Below, piece after piece: positions 9,292 through 18,378 of a stretch of 64,000 bases of DNA. Within the stretch, counting starts at the first letter, position 1, and every line of letters starts with the position of its first letter. Made by a program: the position numbers and the translations under genes. The stretch spans positions 62,001-126,000 of the forward strand of contig NZ_PJMB01000006.1 of assembly GCF_002892835.1 (NCBI RefSeq). Direction: 5' to 3'. Source of the stretch: Arthrobacter sp. AFG7.2 (GTDB lineage: Bacteria > Actinomycetota > Actinomycetes > Actinomycetales > Micrococcaceae). Below the pieces are notes generated by a model that saw only the letters and a list, made by a program, of their open reading frames with translations, was not told the origin of the DNA and made no database searches.

Positions 9292-9340
9292 AAGGCCTCC
9301 GCCCCTGTTGTTCCTGAGGAACCACAGGGGCGGAGGCCTT
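9292..9340. terminator. Long hairpin, likely terminator
   Basis: A perfect 17-bp inverted repeat (arms 9292-9308 and 9324-9340, AAGGCCTCCGCCCCTGT and its complement) with a 15-base loop that can itself pair TTCC with GGAA. There is no T-run. It follows the acidic-protein gene by about 40 bases. Confidence 0.75.
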
Positions 9341-9432
9341 TGCCGCGCCGGCATAGATCCCGGTGATGTGGGTACGGATGACGACGAACCCGATTCGCTA
9401 TCTACGCCGGTGCCGGCGGCAGGAGGTGGGCT

Positions 9433-10305
9433 GTGAGCAGGAGATCATCAGAACAGTGGGGACAGCGGGTCGAGCTGCCGCGCAGGGTGGACGTGGACGT
9501 ACTGCTGCCCACGTGCAACCGTCCGGGTGAGCTCGCCGTCACCCTCGCGGGCCTTGCGGCGCAGTCCGAGCCGGCCTTCGCCGTCGTTATCAGTGACCAG
9601 TCAACGGCCAGCCCCGGCTGGGAACATCCTGCCGCCGCTGCCATGGTGCGGGTCCTCGAAGCGCAGGGCCGGCCCGTCACCCTCCTGCGCCACCTGCCGC
9701 GCCGCGGCCTGGCCGAACACCGCCAGTTCCTGCTGGAGCAGTCCACCGCGGAAAAATGCCTCTTCCTTGACGACGACGTCTGGCTCGAACCCGGAGCGCT
9801 GGACAGGCTCAGCTGCGCCCTGGACACGCTGGAGTGCGGATTCGTGGGAATGGCACCCCAGGGCCTGTCTTATCTGGATGACAGGCGGCCGGAGCAAACA
9901 GCAGTCTTCGAGGCCTGGGACGGTCCGGTGACGGCGGAGCGGATCCGCCCCGGGGCCCCCGGTTTTGAGCGGTGGCCCCTCCACAGCGCCGCAAACCTCA
10001 GCCACGTCAGCGCAGACCTGTCGCTCCAGCCGGGCCAGTGGGTGCCTTACCGGGTGGCCTGGCTGGGCGGCTGCGCCATGTACCGCCGGGATGCCCTTAC
10101 TGCCGCCGGTGGCTTCAGTTTTTGGGACAGCCTCCCGGCGGACCACGCAGGCGAGGACGTCGTGGCCCAATGGCAGGTGATGGAGCTGTTCGGCGGCGCC
10201 GGCATCCTTCCCTCGGGGGCCGTGCACCTGGAGTCACCCACCACGGTGACCGACCGGCGGGTGGAGGCGTATGACCTTGTGCTGGCCCAGGAGCAGAACG
10301 GCTGA
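9433..10305 (+). CDS. GT-A family 2-like glycosyltransferase
   Basis: 290 residues from a GTG preceded by AGGAGGTGG. The N-terminus DVLLPTCNRPGELAVTL is a GT2 nucleotide-binding start and LFLDDDVWLEP (Asp113-115) provides the DxD-type metal site. A later GEDVV acidic motif could be the catalytic base region. No transmembrane segments, so a soluble or peripheral enzyme. Sugar donor and acceptor are not deducible; no polysaccharide cluster surrounds it. Confidence 0.82.
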   Translation: MSRRSSEQWGQRVELPRRVDVDVLLPTCNRPGELAVTLAGLAAQSEPAFAVVISDQSTASPGWEHPAAAAMVRVLEAQGRPVTLLRHLPRRGLAEHRQFLLEQSTAEKCLFLDDDVWLEPGALDRLSCALDTLECGFVGMAPQGLSYLDDRRPEQTAVFEAWDGPVTAERIRPGAPGFERWPLHSAANLSHVSADLSLQPGQWVPYRVAWLGGCAMYRRDALTAAGGFSFWDSLPADHAGEDVVAQWQVMELFGGAGILPSGAVHLESPTTVTDRRVEAYDLVLAQEQNG

Positions 10306-10397
10306 TCCGCACTGCCCCTCCCTTGAATGGTGCCGGGGACGTATTCTTAAAGGTGAGGTTTTGCAGTAGGCCGCAGCGCTCGACCAAGGCGTAAATT

Positions 10398-11300
10398 ATG
10401 GCCGCTGAACCCGCAGGGCAACTCGGCTGGGGACCTTTTCCATTACCCCCGGAGCAGGTATTCGACAGCAAGGACGTCGAAGCCTACCTCTGGGAGGTCA
10501 CCCGTGACTTCATGCGGGACATCAAAGGCGACCAGCGCGGGATCAGCTGGGCAGCGACCCTCTTCCGCCTGGGGCAGGCACGCACTGTTGCCGCCGGCAG
10601 CGACACGGCCCGTGAGGCAAACCGGGAACAATGCTCTTTCGCTGACGGGCCCGTCATGGAAGCGCTCCGGACCGGCGAATTTGTGCTGCTGTCCGATGTC
10701 AGCCGGGACCGGCGCTGGCCGGGCTACTCCAACGCGGCGGCAGGTCACGGCGTGCAGTCGCTTCTGTCCATGCCCATCGCGTCCGAGGGGGGAACAAGTG
10801 CGGCCATCAGCCTCTACGCTGCGTTTCCGCACGTTTTCAGCAGTGATGACCTTCTGCGGAGCCGGAGCTACGCGGAGCAGGTGGCGCGTGCACTGCGCGT
10901 GGTAGTGCGGGTGGCCGAGCGTGCCGAGGCGACAGCCGGGATGGCGGTCGTGCAAAGTTCCCTGGTCCTGGTGGACCTGGCGGTGCGCAGCCTTATGGAC
11001 GAGTACGGGCTCAGCCGCGAGGGCGCCCTCCGGTTCCTGCAGACCCAGGCATTGCACCACGAGCTCGACCTGCGTGATGCAGCCCTGAATGTTGTTGCGC
11101 CCAATCCGGCCAGGGACACTTCCCGGGTGGGGGATTCCGGCAGGGAGCCTGCCGGGCTCAGGCAGGGAACGCCCGACGGCGTGGGGGACTTCCGCCTGCT
11201 TCCCCCGGCCGAGCTGGACCAGCAGGAGGAAACACCCCGCGGCCGTAAAGGCAGGCGGGGCAAGGGTCCTCCACACCCTGCGGAAGGGAGGACGGCATGA
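10398..11300 (+). CDS. GAF-ANTAR regulator
   Basis: 300 residues. A GAF domain covers about residues 30-175 (SFADGPVMEALRTGEFVLL, SMPIASEGG). An ANTAR domain covers about 185-240 (VDLAVRSLMDEYGLSREGALRFLQ), the RNA-binding antiterminator fold that recognises paired hairpins in nascent leaders. The last roughly 55 residues are a basic, Pro/Gly/Arg-rich tail. In Actinobacteria such GAF-ANTAR proteins are common; here the target RNA is unknown. It overlaps the next gene by ATGA, indicating translational coupling. Confidence 0.85.
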   Translation: MAAEPAGQLGWGPFPLPPEQVFDSKDVEAYLWEVTRDFMRDIKGDQRGISWAATLFRLGQARTVAAGSDTAREANREQCSFADGPVMEALRTGEFVLLSDVSRDRRWPGYSNAAAGHGVQSLLSMPIASEGGTSAAISLYAAFPHVFSSDDLLRSRSYAEQVARALRVVVRVAERAEATAGMAVVQSSLVLVDLAVRSLMDEYGLSREGALRFLQTQALHHELDLRDAALNVVAPNPARDTSRVGDSGREPAGLRQGTPDGVGDFRLLPPAELDQQEETPRGRKGRRGKGPPHPAEGRTA

Positions 11301-12214
11301 CCGCGGAAAAGCAGGAGTACCCTGCCGGGGAGCGGGCAGAACCTGGATTGACGCGTCCGGGGGAACAACCTCCCGCGGCGGTGCAGCACCAGTGGCACCG
11401 TTTCGTGGCTCTCGGCGATTCCTACACGGAAGGCATGGGCGACCCCGAGCCGCGCAGCCCGGGAGGACTCCGCGGATGGGCGGACAGGGTGGCTGAGGAA
11501 CTGGGCAGCGGCCGGCCGGACTTCACCTACGCCAACCTGGCAGTCCGGGGCATGCTGCTCCAGCAGATCCTTGACCGGCAGCTCGCCCCGGCCCTGACCC
11601 TCGCGTCGGACCTGGTGGCAATGTCCGGCGGGGGCAACGATATTATCTTCCGCCGGGGCGACCCGGACAAGCTTGCCGAAATCATGGACCAGGCAGTGGG
11701 CCGGCTCGCGGACACAGGCGCCACGGTTCTTCTGTTCGCCGGTCCCGACTGGGGTACCACCCCGCTCCTGGGCCAGGTCCGCGGACGGGTGGCCGTGTAT
11801 AACGAGAACCTCCATACGATCGCCGCGCTCCACAAGGCCACCATGGTGGACCTGTGGTGCCTGCCTGAACTCCAGGATGTCCGGATGTGGGACCGGGACC
11901 GGCTGCATCTTTCCCCGCTGGGCCATCACACCGTGGCCGTGGCAACCCTCGAGGCGCTGGGCGTGAACCACACCCTCAAGCCGCTCATGCCGCGGCCTGC
12001 GCCCGTCCACGGCTGGACCCAGGCCAGGGCGGAGGACCTGATCTGGGCGGGGCAATACTTCCTGCCCTGGGTGCTGCGGCGGCTGCATCCACGCCCTGCC
12101 GATGAGTTGCTCGCGGCAAAGCGGCCCGAGCCGGGCCCCGTCCTCGGCCTGGGCCGGCCTGGCCAGAGGCCGGGTCCGCCGGTGCAAGGACCGGCGCAAG
12201 GAGAAGTCGCCTGA
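11297..12214 (+). CDS. SGNH/GDSL hydrolase family protein
   Basis: 305 residues. Block I is FVALGDSYTEGMGD with nucleophile Ser42, the Asn block is MSGGGNDI, and the final block is DRLHLSPLGHH supplying Asp and His. This is a complete SGNH esterase/lipase catalytic set. There is no signal peptide, so it is probably cytoplasmic, and the C-terminal about 60 residues are Pro/Gly-rich. Its start overlaps the stop of the GAF-ANTAR gene. Substrate unknown; acyl or acetyl esters are the usual targets. Confidence 0.88.
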   Translation: MTAEKQEYPAGERAEPGLTRPGEQPPAAVQHQWHRFVALGDSYTEGMGDPEPRSPGGLRGWADRVAEELGSGRPDFTYANLAVRGMLLQQILDRQLAPALTLASDLVAMSGGGNDIIFRRGDPDKLAEIMDQAVGRLADTGATVLLFAGPDWGTTPLLGQVRGRVAVYNENLHTIAALHKATMVDLWCLPELQDVRMWDRDRLHLSPLGHHTVAVATLEALGVNHTLKPLMPRPAPVHGWTQARAEDLIWAGQYFLPWVLRRLHPRPADELLAAKRPEPGPVLGLGRPGQRPGPPVQGPAQGEVA

Positions 12215-12234
12215 CCGGAGTGTTCCTTGCGGAG

Positions 12235-13584
12235 CTACCGCTTTTTGGGCGTCCGCTTGGCTGCGTTGATTGCGGCCTTTGCTGCCGGTGGCAGGCCGGC
12301 GTGCTCCGTCTCGGGCTCCGCTACGGTGCCCCGTGCCTTCGCAATGGCCTTCATGCCGTGGTAGATCACCAGGGCTGCGGCGGAGCCGAGCGCGATGCCC
12401 GTGAACGTCAGGTCACCGATGGTCCAGGTGTAATCCGCGATGCCGATGATCAGGGCTACGGCGGCTGTGGTCAGGTTGACCGGGTTGGAGAAGTTCACCT
12501 TGTTCTGCACCCAGATCTTGACGCCCAGGATGCCGATCATGCCGTACAGCATGGTGGCCGCGCCGCCCAGCACTCCCGCCGGGACAGTGGCGATGAGCTC
12601 GCCGAATTTCGGAGAGAAACTCAGCAGGATGGCGAAGACGCCCGCCACCCAGTAAGCCGCCGTGGAATACACCTTGGTGGCGGCCATGACCCCGATGTTT
12701 TCGGCATAGGTGGTGGTGCCGGAACCGCCGCCGAAGCCGGCCAGGACGGTGGCGGCGCCGTCGGCCATCAGCGCTCGGCCGGAGACGCCGTCGAGGTTCT
12801 GGCCCGTCATGGCCGCCACGGACTTCACGTGGCCGATGTTCTCAGCCACCAGCACCAGCACCACGGGCACGAACAGGCCCAGGACGCCCACATGGAACTC
12901 GGGGGTCTGGAACTGCGGCAGCCCGATCCAGGCGGCGGCCTCCATCTTGTCGTAGCTCACCTCGCCGCGCAGCATGGCCACGAGGTAGCCCACCACCACG
13001 CCCACCAGGATGCTCAACCGGCCCAGGATCCCGCGGAACAGGACACTGACCAGGATGATGGTGGCCAGCGTAACGACGGCGGTGACGGGAGCGGCGTCGA
13101 AATTGTTCTTTGCTGCAGGGGCGAGGTTGAGCCCGATCAGCGCCACGATGGCGCCGGTGACGATCGGCGGCATGAGCTTATTGATCCAGCCCGCCCCGAA
13201 CTTCTGCACGATGGCGCCCACCAGGGCAAGGGTGGCGCCGGCGAGCACCACGCCGCCCAGTGCCCCAGGAACGCCGAATTGCTGCTGGGACGCCATGATG
13301 GGGGCAATGAACGCGAAGCTCGAGCCGAGGTAGCTGGGCACCCGGCCCTTGGTGATGACCAGGAACAACAGGGTTCCAATGCCGGAGAAGAACAGCGTGG
13401 TGGCCGGCGGCATGCCAGTGATGATGGGCACCAGGAACGTGGCGCCGAACATGGCGACAACATGCTGCATCCCCACACCGATGGTCAGCGGCCACGCGAG
13501 GCGCTCGTCCGGAGCCACCACATGGCCGGGCTTAATCGACTTGCCGGTGCCGTGCAGCTTCCATTTGATTCCGAGCATGCTCAT
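12235..13584 (-). CDS. NCS2 family uracil/xanthine permease
   Basis: 449 residues from ATG 13584, which has GAAAGG upstream; a longer reading frame exists but enters the promoter region. The protein is nearly all transmembrane helices. Family landmarks are GVGMQHVVAMFGATFLVP (helix 1), SSFAFIAPI, VLVAENIGHVKSV and GGSGTTTYAENIGV, typical of UraA/RutG uracil permeases rather than xanthine/urate ones. The C-terminal tail is Lys/Arg-rich. It is divergent from a RutE-like reductase, which supports a role in pyrimidine uptake. It converges on the SGNH gene with only 20 bases between. Confidence 0.92.
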   Translation of the reverse strand: MSMLGIKWKLHGTGKSIKPGHVVAPDERLAWPLTIGVGMQHVVAMFGATFLVPIITGMPPATTLFFSGIGTLLFLVITKGRVPSYLGSSFAFIAPIMASQQQFGVPGALGGVVLAGATLALVGAIVQKFGAGWINKLMPPIVTGAIVALIGLNLAPAAKNNFDAAPVTAVVTLATIILVSVLFRGILGRLSILVGVVVGYLVAMLRGEVSYDKMEAAAWIGLPQFQTPEFHVGVLGLFVPVVLVLVAENIGHVKSVAAMTGQNLDGVSGRALMADGAATVLAGFGGGSGTTTYAENIGVMAATKVYSTAAYWVAGVFAILLSFSPKFGELIATVPAGVLGGAATMLYGMIGILGVKIWVQNKVNFSNPVNLTTAAVALIIGIADYTWTIGDLTFTGIALGSAAALVIYHGMKAIAKARGTVAEPETEHAGLPPAAKAAINAAKRTPKKR

Positions 13585-13704
13585 GGGCGGAGGCCTTTCA
13601 AGGGGGTTGCCGCGGAGGGCGAAGAGTAACGGGTCAAGAATACCGCCCGCGCCGGGCCCCGGTCTGCTGTGCTGGACGTCACGTACCGTCACGGGAAGAG
13701 GACG

Positions 13705-13725
13705 CAAGTACTTGAAGTTGCAACT
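13705..13725. promoter_or_regulatory. Two adjacent perfect palindromes between permease and rutE genes
   Basis: CAAGTACTTG (13705-13714) and AGTTGCAACT (13716-13725) are each perfect 10-bp palindromes separated by one base, in the 200-base divergent region and about 60 bases before the reductase ATG. The arrangement looks like tandem operator sites for a dimeric regulator. No regulator gene is adjacent. Confidence 0.5.
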
Positions 13726-13784
13726 ATGGAAAGCAACGAGGCCCCACCCGTAGCAAGCGGGGAGGCACAGCGAAAGGGAAGCCA

Positions 13785-14390
13785 ATGACCACTGCCCATG
13801 AAGAAGCCGTTATCGACCCGGCCGCGGTCGACGCCATCTTCGCGCAGGCCCGCACCGCCAACTCGTTCACCGGACAGGTGACCGACGAGCAGGCGCAGGC
13901 CATCTACGAGCTGACCAAGTTCGGGCCCACGGCTTTCAACTCCCAGCCGCTGCGCGTCACCTATGTCCGCTCCGACGAGGCCCGCGCCACGCTGGTGGAC
14001 GCCCTGATGCCGGGCAACCGTGCCAAGACCGCATCCGCCCCGCTGGTGGCCATCCTCAGCTACGACACCGACTGGGCCGGTCAGTGGGACAACTTCCTCC
14101 CCGGCTACAACGCACCCAAGGCCATGTACGACGCCAACCCGGAACTCGCCGCCGCGACGGGCAACAACAACGCCCACCTGCAGGCGGGCTACTTCATCCT
14201 GGCTGTCCGCTCGCTCGGATTCGCCGCAGGCCCCATGACCGGTGCCGATTTCGGTGCCATCGATGCGGCCTTCTTCCCGAACGGCGACCAGAAGAGCTTC
14301 CTGATGGTCAATATCGGCCAGCCGGCAGAGGATGCCTGGGGCGAAGCCAAGCCCAAGTTCGCCTACGAGGACGTTGTCCGCACCGTCTAA
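13785..14390 (+). CDS. Nitroreductase family, RutE-like malonic semialdehyde reductase
   Basis: 201 residues, the usual size of RutE/HadB. FMN-binding landmarks are ANSFTGQ (canonical RtxR-type region), KFGPTAFNSQPLRVTYVRS and the late PMTGADFGAIDAAFFP. The family reduces malonic semialdehyde to 3-hydroxypropionate at the end of the Rut uracil-degradation pathway. The other rut enzymes (RutA-D, F) are not in the window, so the assignment rests on similarity plus the neighbouring NCS2 permease. Alternative: a generic FMN nitro/quinone reductase. Confidence 0.85.
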   Translation: MTTAHEEAVIDPAAVDAIFAQARTANSFTGQVTDEQAQAIYELTKFGPTAFNSQPLRVTYVRSDEARATLVDALMPGNRAKTASAPLVAILSYDTDWAGQWDNFLPGYNAPKAMYDANPELAAATGNNNAHLQAGYFILAVRSLGFAAGPMTGADFGAIDAAFFPNGDQKSFLMVNIGQPAEDAWGEAKPKFAYEDVVRTV

Positions 14391-14398
14391 CCGTCGGT

Positions 14399-14455
14399 TG
14401 CTCTATCACTTATGGTCCCCATCCACTCGGAATGGGAGCCATGAGTGATAGAGCA
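14399..14455. terminator. Long near-palindromic hairpin
   Basis: Arms of 24 bases (14399-14422 and 14432-14455) pair with two G-U wobbles and one mismatch; the outer 12 bp, TGCTCTATCACT, are perfect. No T-run follows. It is placed immediately after the rutE-like gene and serves as a terminator candidate, or is a member of a dispersed hairpin repeat. Confidence 0.7.
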
Positions 14456-14489
14456 TCGTGTTTAACGGGGGCAGTGGCAGACTGGGCAG

Positions 14490-14984
14490 ATGCGGAACCT
14501 CATCCTCGTGGCCTTCGTCGAGCCTGTGACGGACGGGCTGGTGTTCCCGCGCACTGCATGGCCGCTGCACATCACCCTGGTGAGGTTCGACGTCGGCACG
14601 GATGTCCTGGCCGAAAGAGTGGCAGTGCTGGCCGCGCCGCATGCAGAAGCTGCACTGGGTGCCACCCTCGCAGTGGGCGAGGACGCCGGTTTCGGCCGGA
14701 ACGGCTCGGTGCCCGTCAGCCTCATCCGGCCGCAGCAGGACCTGCAGGCCCTGCACGAGCAGCTTGTCAGGGCAGCGGACAGCCTCGGCGGGACAATCCT
14801 CACCCCGGCCCACACCATGTCCGGCTACCGGCCGCACGTCTCACACCATGGTGAGAAACGGCTGAACCCGGGCGACGCCGTCGTGCTTGACCGGGTCGCA
14901 CTGGTGGACATGGCGCCGGACGGTGACCGCACCGTCCGGCGCATCCTGCGGCTGTGGAGCCGCCCGGAAACCGGAGTCAGCTGA
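14490..14984 (+). CDS. 2H phosphoesterase (2'-5' RNA ligase family) protein
   Basis: 164 residues with two H-x-T/S motifs: HIT at 27-29 (WPLHITLVRF) and HVS at 116-118 (YRPHVSHHG). This is the catalytic signature of the 2H/LigT superfamily, which act on 2',3'-cyclic phosphates or 2'-5' linkages. The biological substrate in Actinobacteria is unclear. It converges on phosphoglucomutase with a single base between the stop codons. Confidence 0.8.
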   Translation: MRNLILVAFVEPVTDGLVFPRTAWPLHITLVRFDVGTDVLAERVAVLAAPHAEAALGATLAVGEDAGFGRNGSVPVSLIRPQQDLQALHEQLVRAADSLGGTILTPAHTMSGYRPHVSHHGEKRLNPGDAVVLDRVALVDMAPDGDRTVRRILRLWSRPETGVS

Positions 14985-14985
14985 A

Positions 14986-16635
14986 CTAGGCGATGACGCT
15001 GTCCACAAGGGCCTTGGCCTCGGCCTGCACCTGCTTGAGGTGCTCTTCGCCCTTAAAGGACTCTGCGTAGATCTTGTAGACGTCCTCGGTCCCGGACGGG
15101 CGGGCAGCAAACCAGGCGTTCTCGGTAACCACCTTGAGCCCGCCGATGGACGCGCCGTTGCCGGGCGCCTCGGTCAGCTTGGCGAGGATCGGCTCGCCGG
15201 CCAAGGTGGTAGCGCTGACGTCCGACGGCGACAGCTTGCCGAGTGCCGACTTCTGCTCCCGCGTGGCTGCTGCGTCAATCCGGGCGTAGACGGGGGCTCC
15301 GAACTGGTCCGTCAGGCCTTTGTAGAGCTGGGACGGGGACTTGCCGGTCACCGCGGTGATCTCCGAGGCGAGCAGGGCCAGCAGGATGCCGTCCTTGTCC
15401 GTGGTCCATACACTGCCGTCCATCTTGTTAAACGAGGCGCCGGCCGATTCCTCGCCGCCGAAGGCGCCCTCGCCGGAGAGCAGGCCCGGCACGAACCACT
15501 TGAAGCCGACCGGAACCTCAACCAGCTTGCGTCCCAGGCTTTCGGCAACCCGGTCAATGATGGAGGACGACACGAGGGTCTTGCCCACCACGGAGCCCGG
15601 GTTCCAGCCGCTGCGGTTGCGGTACAGGTAGTCGATGGCCACGGCGAGGTAGTGGTTCGGGTTCATCAGGCCGCCGTCGGGGGTCACGATGCCGTGGCGG
15701 TCCGCGTCTGCGTCGTTGCCGGTGGCAACATCGAAGGCTCCGCCGTCGGACATGCGCTGGATCAGCGAGGCCATCGCGGCCGGCGAGGAGCAGTCCATCC
15801 GGATCTTCTCATCCCAGTCCAGGGTCATGAAGGCCCACTGGGGATCCACTGTGGGATTCACAACGGTGAGGTTCAGGTGGTGGCGCTCGCCGATTTCACC
15901 CCAGTAGTCCACGGAAGCTCCACCCATGGGGTCAGCTCCGATGCGCACGCCCGCCTCCCGGATAGCGTCCAGGTTCAGCACCGAAGGGAGATCGTCAACG
16001 TAGCTGCTGAGGAAGTCGAACTTGCCGGTGGTATCCGCGGCCTGGGCGTCGGCCAGGGGAATGCGCTTCACACCGCGGAGGTCGTTTTCGAGCAGTTCGT
16101 TGGCCCGGTTCGCGATCCAGCCGGTGGCGTCAGAGTCGGCAGGTCCGCCATGCGGGGGGTTGTACTTGAAGCCGCCGTCGGCCGGCGGGTTGTGGCTGGG
16201 CGTGACAACGATGCCGTCAGCCTGCGGAGCGCCGGCACCGGCGTTCCTGTTGTACGTGAGGATCGCGTGGCTGAGGGCCGGAGTGGGGGTATAGCCGTGG
16301 CGGGCGTCGATGAGGACCTGTACACCGTTGGCTGCCAGGACCTCAAGGGCCGAGTTCTGCGCCGGCTCACTGAGGGCGTGCGTGTCCTTGGCCAGGAACA
16401 GCGGCCCGGTGATGCCCTGCCCCGCCCGGTATTCCACGATGGCCTGGGTGATGGCCACGATGTGTTTCTCGTTGAACGACGCCTTCAGGCTGGAGCCGCG
16501 GTGCCCTGACGTGCCAAACGCCACACGCTGGCCCGGATCACCAAGATCCGGAGTGATGTCGTAATACGCGTCAAGAAGCGCTGTGATGTCAACAAGGTCC
16601 TGGGGTTGGGCAACTGTGCCCGCGCGGCTAGCCAT
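14986..16635 (-). CDS. pgm: Phosphoglucomutase (alpha-D-glucose phosphate-specific)
   Basis: 549 residues from ATG 16635, the normal length of E. coli-type Pgm. It interconverts glucose-1-phosphate and glucose-6-phosphate, feeding glycogen and UDP-glucose synthesis. Motifs: substrate-binding TSGHRGSS, phosphoserine loop [13 protein letters not shown], metal loop DADADRHG, sugar-specificity GEESAG and the C-terminal phosphate loop [10 protein letters not shown]. An upstream in-frame ATG would add 11 residues that are not typical of the family. Monocistronic. Confidence 0.95.
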   Translation of the reverse strand: MASRAGTVAQPQDLVDITALLDAYYDITPDLGDPGQRVAFGTSGHRGSSLKASFNEKHIVAITQAIVEYRAGQGITGPLFLAKDTHALSEPAQNSALEVLAANGVQVLIDARHGYTPTPALSHAILTYNRNAGAGAPQADGIVVTPSHNPPADGGFKYNPPHGGPADSDATGWIANRANELLENDLRGVKRIPLADAQAADTTGKFDFLSSYVDDLPSVLNLDAIREAGVRIGADPMGGASVDYWGEIGERHHLNLTVVNPTVDPQWAFMTLDWDEKIRMDCSSPAAMASLIQRMSDGGAFDVATGNDADADRHGIVTPDGGLMNPNHYLAVAIDYLYRNRSGWNPGSVVGKTLVSSSIIDRVAESLGRKLVEVPVGFKWFVPGLLSGEGAFGGEESAGASFNKMDGSVWTTDKDGILLALLASEITAVTGKSPSQLYKGLTDQFGAPVYARIDAAATREQKSALGKLSPSDVSATTLAGEPILAKLTEAPGNGASIGGLKVVTENAWFAARPSGTEDVYKIYAESFKGEEHLKQVQAEAKALVDSVIA

Positions 16636-16884
16636 GCCACCAGCATGCCAGACAGGGGCCGCAGTCAAAACGATCCGTCCGGAATCCGGTCCCTGTGTCC
16701 GGACCTATGACGGAATATCGTCATCAAACGAGTAGCCAACCTGAGTACAGGCCCTGGCAAAGTACTTATATACCGCCGCCAGTGTGCCCTGTTACGTTCG
16801 AGAAAGTCGGGGAAATTCATCCGAAAGTAAGGCACGGCGGCGGCCATCCGCCGTCGTTCTTCCGGCAGGGAAGCAGGGGCGGCC

Positions 16885-17751
16885 ATGGGGGCAGGAGACT
16901 GGGAGGCCGAGCAGTGCAGGCTGGCCGCGGAGAGGGTGGCCCGGCTCAAGCGCCGGCTCGATGAGGCTGAAACTGCTGCAAAGCCATGGGACGCCGGGGC
17001 CGTGGGCCCGACCGTGGTGGCGGACAAGCTGGGCGAACTGGTTTCCCGTGGCTGGTACGTGCTCCAGGATGTGCACTGGCCCGGCCGGCCCAAAGCCACC
17101 CTGGACCATGTCCTGGTTGGGCCGGGCGGCGTGGTGGTGGTCGATGCCAAGAATTGGACGGGCGATATCCGGATTTCCTCCGGAGTGCTCTGGCAGGGGC
17201 GCTTCGCGAGGACCCAGGCCGTGGAAGGCGCCCTTGCCCAATGCGCCGCCGTGACGTCCGTGGTTGCGCCGCAGCACCGGAGGCTGGTCCGTCCGCTGAT
17301 CTGTATGGCGGCCCAGCCGGACCTGTTGGGGGTGACAACGTCTGACGTGGCCGTTGCCGGTACCGAACGCATTGTCGGCGTCATTAATGCCCTGCCTCCG
17401 GTGCTGGACCAGCGGGCGGCGGCGGGGCTGTACGCTCACCTTGGCCAGGTGCTGACGTGTGAACAGGAACCCGGCATCACGGCCTTCCGTAGTGTTCGCC
17501 CCGGAACGGTGGTTCCGCCCCGGGAACCTGCCGCGGGTTCGGGAAGACCCGCTGGGAGGACGGGCTCGTCATCCCTTCCGGTGGTCCGGCGCAACCCTCG
17601 CGCCACCGGGGCAGGGAAGGTGCGGAATGCGGCGCGTAAAAGTCCGGGGCCGAAGGCCCGCCAGCATGGGACTGGTGCTGCGGGACGCTTGGCTCTCCTG
17701 ATGGCGTTTGTCATCTTTGCCGTGTACGTCTTGCCCTATTGGGGACAATGA
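16885..17751 (+). CDS. NERD domain protein with C-terminal membrane anchor
   Basis: 288 residues. A short N-terminal coiled-coil-like stretch is followed by a nuclease-related (NERD) domain: LDHVLVGPGGVVVVDAKNWTG with Asp74, Asp87 and Lys89 in the D-x(n)-(D/E)xK arrangement. A basic Pro/Arg/Gly-rich linker and one C-terminal helix (LALLMAFVIFAVYVLPYW) anchor it in the membrane. NERD proteins are predicted nucleases or nucleic-acid-processing proteins; the activity of this one is unproven. Confidence 0.8.
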   Translation: MGAGDWEAEQCRLAAERVARLKRRLDEAETAAKPWDAGAVGPTVVADKLGELVSRGWYVLQDVHWPGRPKATLDHVLVGPGGVVVVDAKNWTGDIRISSGVLWQGRFARTQAVEGALAQCAAVTSVVAPQHRRLVRPLICMAAQPDLLGVTTSDVAVAGTERIVGVINALPPVLDQRAAAGLYAHLGQVLTCEQEPGITAFRSVRPGTVVPPREPAAGSGRPAGRTGSSSLPVVRRNPRATGAGKVRNAARKSPGPKARQHGTGAAGRLALLMAFVIFAVYVLPYWGQ

Positions 17752-17803
17752 ATCCGGCTTTCGGCCGGGGGTAGGCTGGAACTACAGTCCTAGGGGGAAA
17801 ACG

Positions 17804-18325
17804 ATGTCCGACCAGCCCAGCCACCGGCCTGAATCCGGCCAGCCCGTACCCGGCACACCGCAAGGCTCTGAGCCGCCCCGGTTTGCGCCGCCGTACGGCA
17901 GCGGCACTCCATCCCCGCCGTTGAATCCGTACAACCAGCAGCCCGGCCCATACGGGCAGGAGCCGGGTCCCTACAACCAGCCGTCGAGCCCGTACAACCA
18001 GCAGCCCGGCCCCTACGGGCAGTACCAGGGCCCTTACGGCCAGCAGGGGTATTACGGCATGCCCGCCGAACCGAAGACGCTTAGCATCGCCAGCATGGTG
18101 TGCGGCATCGCGTCAGTGATTATGGGCTGGATCCTGCTGCCGCAGCTCGCCGCGATCGTCACGGGCCATTTGGCGCTCAAACGGGAACCCACGGGGAAAG
18201 GCATGTCCATCGCCGGGCTGGTCCTGGGCTACCTGTGCCTCCTGGGCTACGGTGCCTTCTGGCTGCTGCTGATCATCGGGCTTGCGGTCGCCAGTTCAAA
18301 CAGCGGGCCCACCTACACCTTCTGA
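17804..18325 (+). CDS. DUF4190 membrane protein with Pro/Gly/Tyr/Gln repeats
   Basis: 173 residues from ATG 17804 (AGGGGGAAAA upstream). The N-terminal 90 residues are low-complexity with repeats of the form PYNQQPGPYGQ. A DUF4190 unit follows, with two hydrophobic helices (SIASMVCGIASVIMGWILL and AGLVLGYLCLLGYGAFWLLL) around a conserved GHLALKR loop. This architecture is common in Actinobacteria, with no proven function. It lies 52 bases behind the NERD gene. Confidence 0.82.
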   Translation: MSDQPSHRPESGQPVPGTPQGSEPPRFAPPYGSGTPSPPLNPYNQQPGPYGQEPGPYNQPSSPYNQQPGPYGQYQGPYGQQGYYGMPAEPKTLSIASMVCGIASVIMGWILLPQLAAIVTGHLALKREPTGKGMSIAGLVLGYLCLLGYGAFWLLLIIGLAVASSNSGPTYTF

Positions 18326-18378
18326 ACAACCCGGATACGTCCGCTGCACACGCCTGCCGGCGTCCCGCCGTCGTGCCT

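Noticed and set aside
12220..13629. 469-codon open frame on the plus strand
   Set aside because: It is antisense to the NCS2 permease, rich in His/Asp/Gly/Glu from reversed codons, and has no domain.
14887..16509. 540-codon open frame on the plus strand
   Set aside because: Complement of phosphoglucomutase in a GC-rich genome; no domain or ribosome site.
16759..16772. AAGTACTTATATA as another member of the TAAGYATRCTTA series
   Set aside because: Arm spacing is two bases shorter and it lies about 110 bases from the NERD start; similarity too weak.
17920..18060. Tandem DNA repeat
   Set aside because: It only reflects the PYNQQPGPYGQ protein repeats of the DUF4190 gene.
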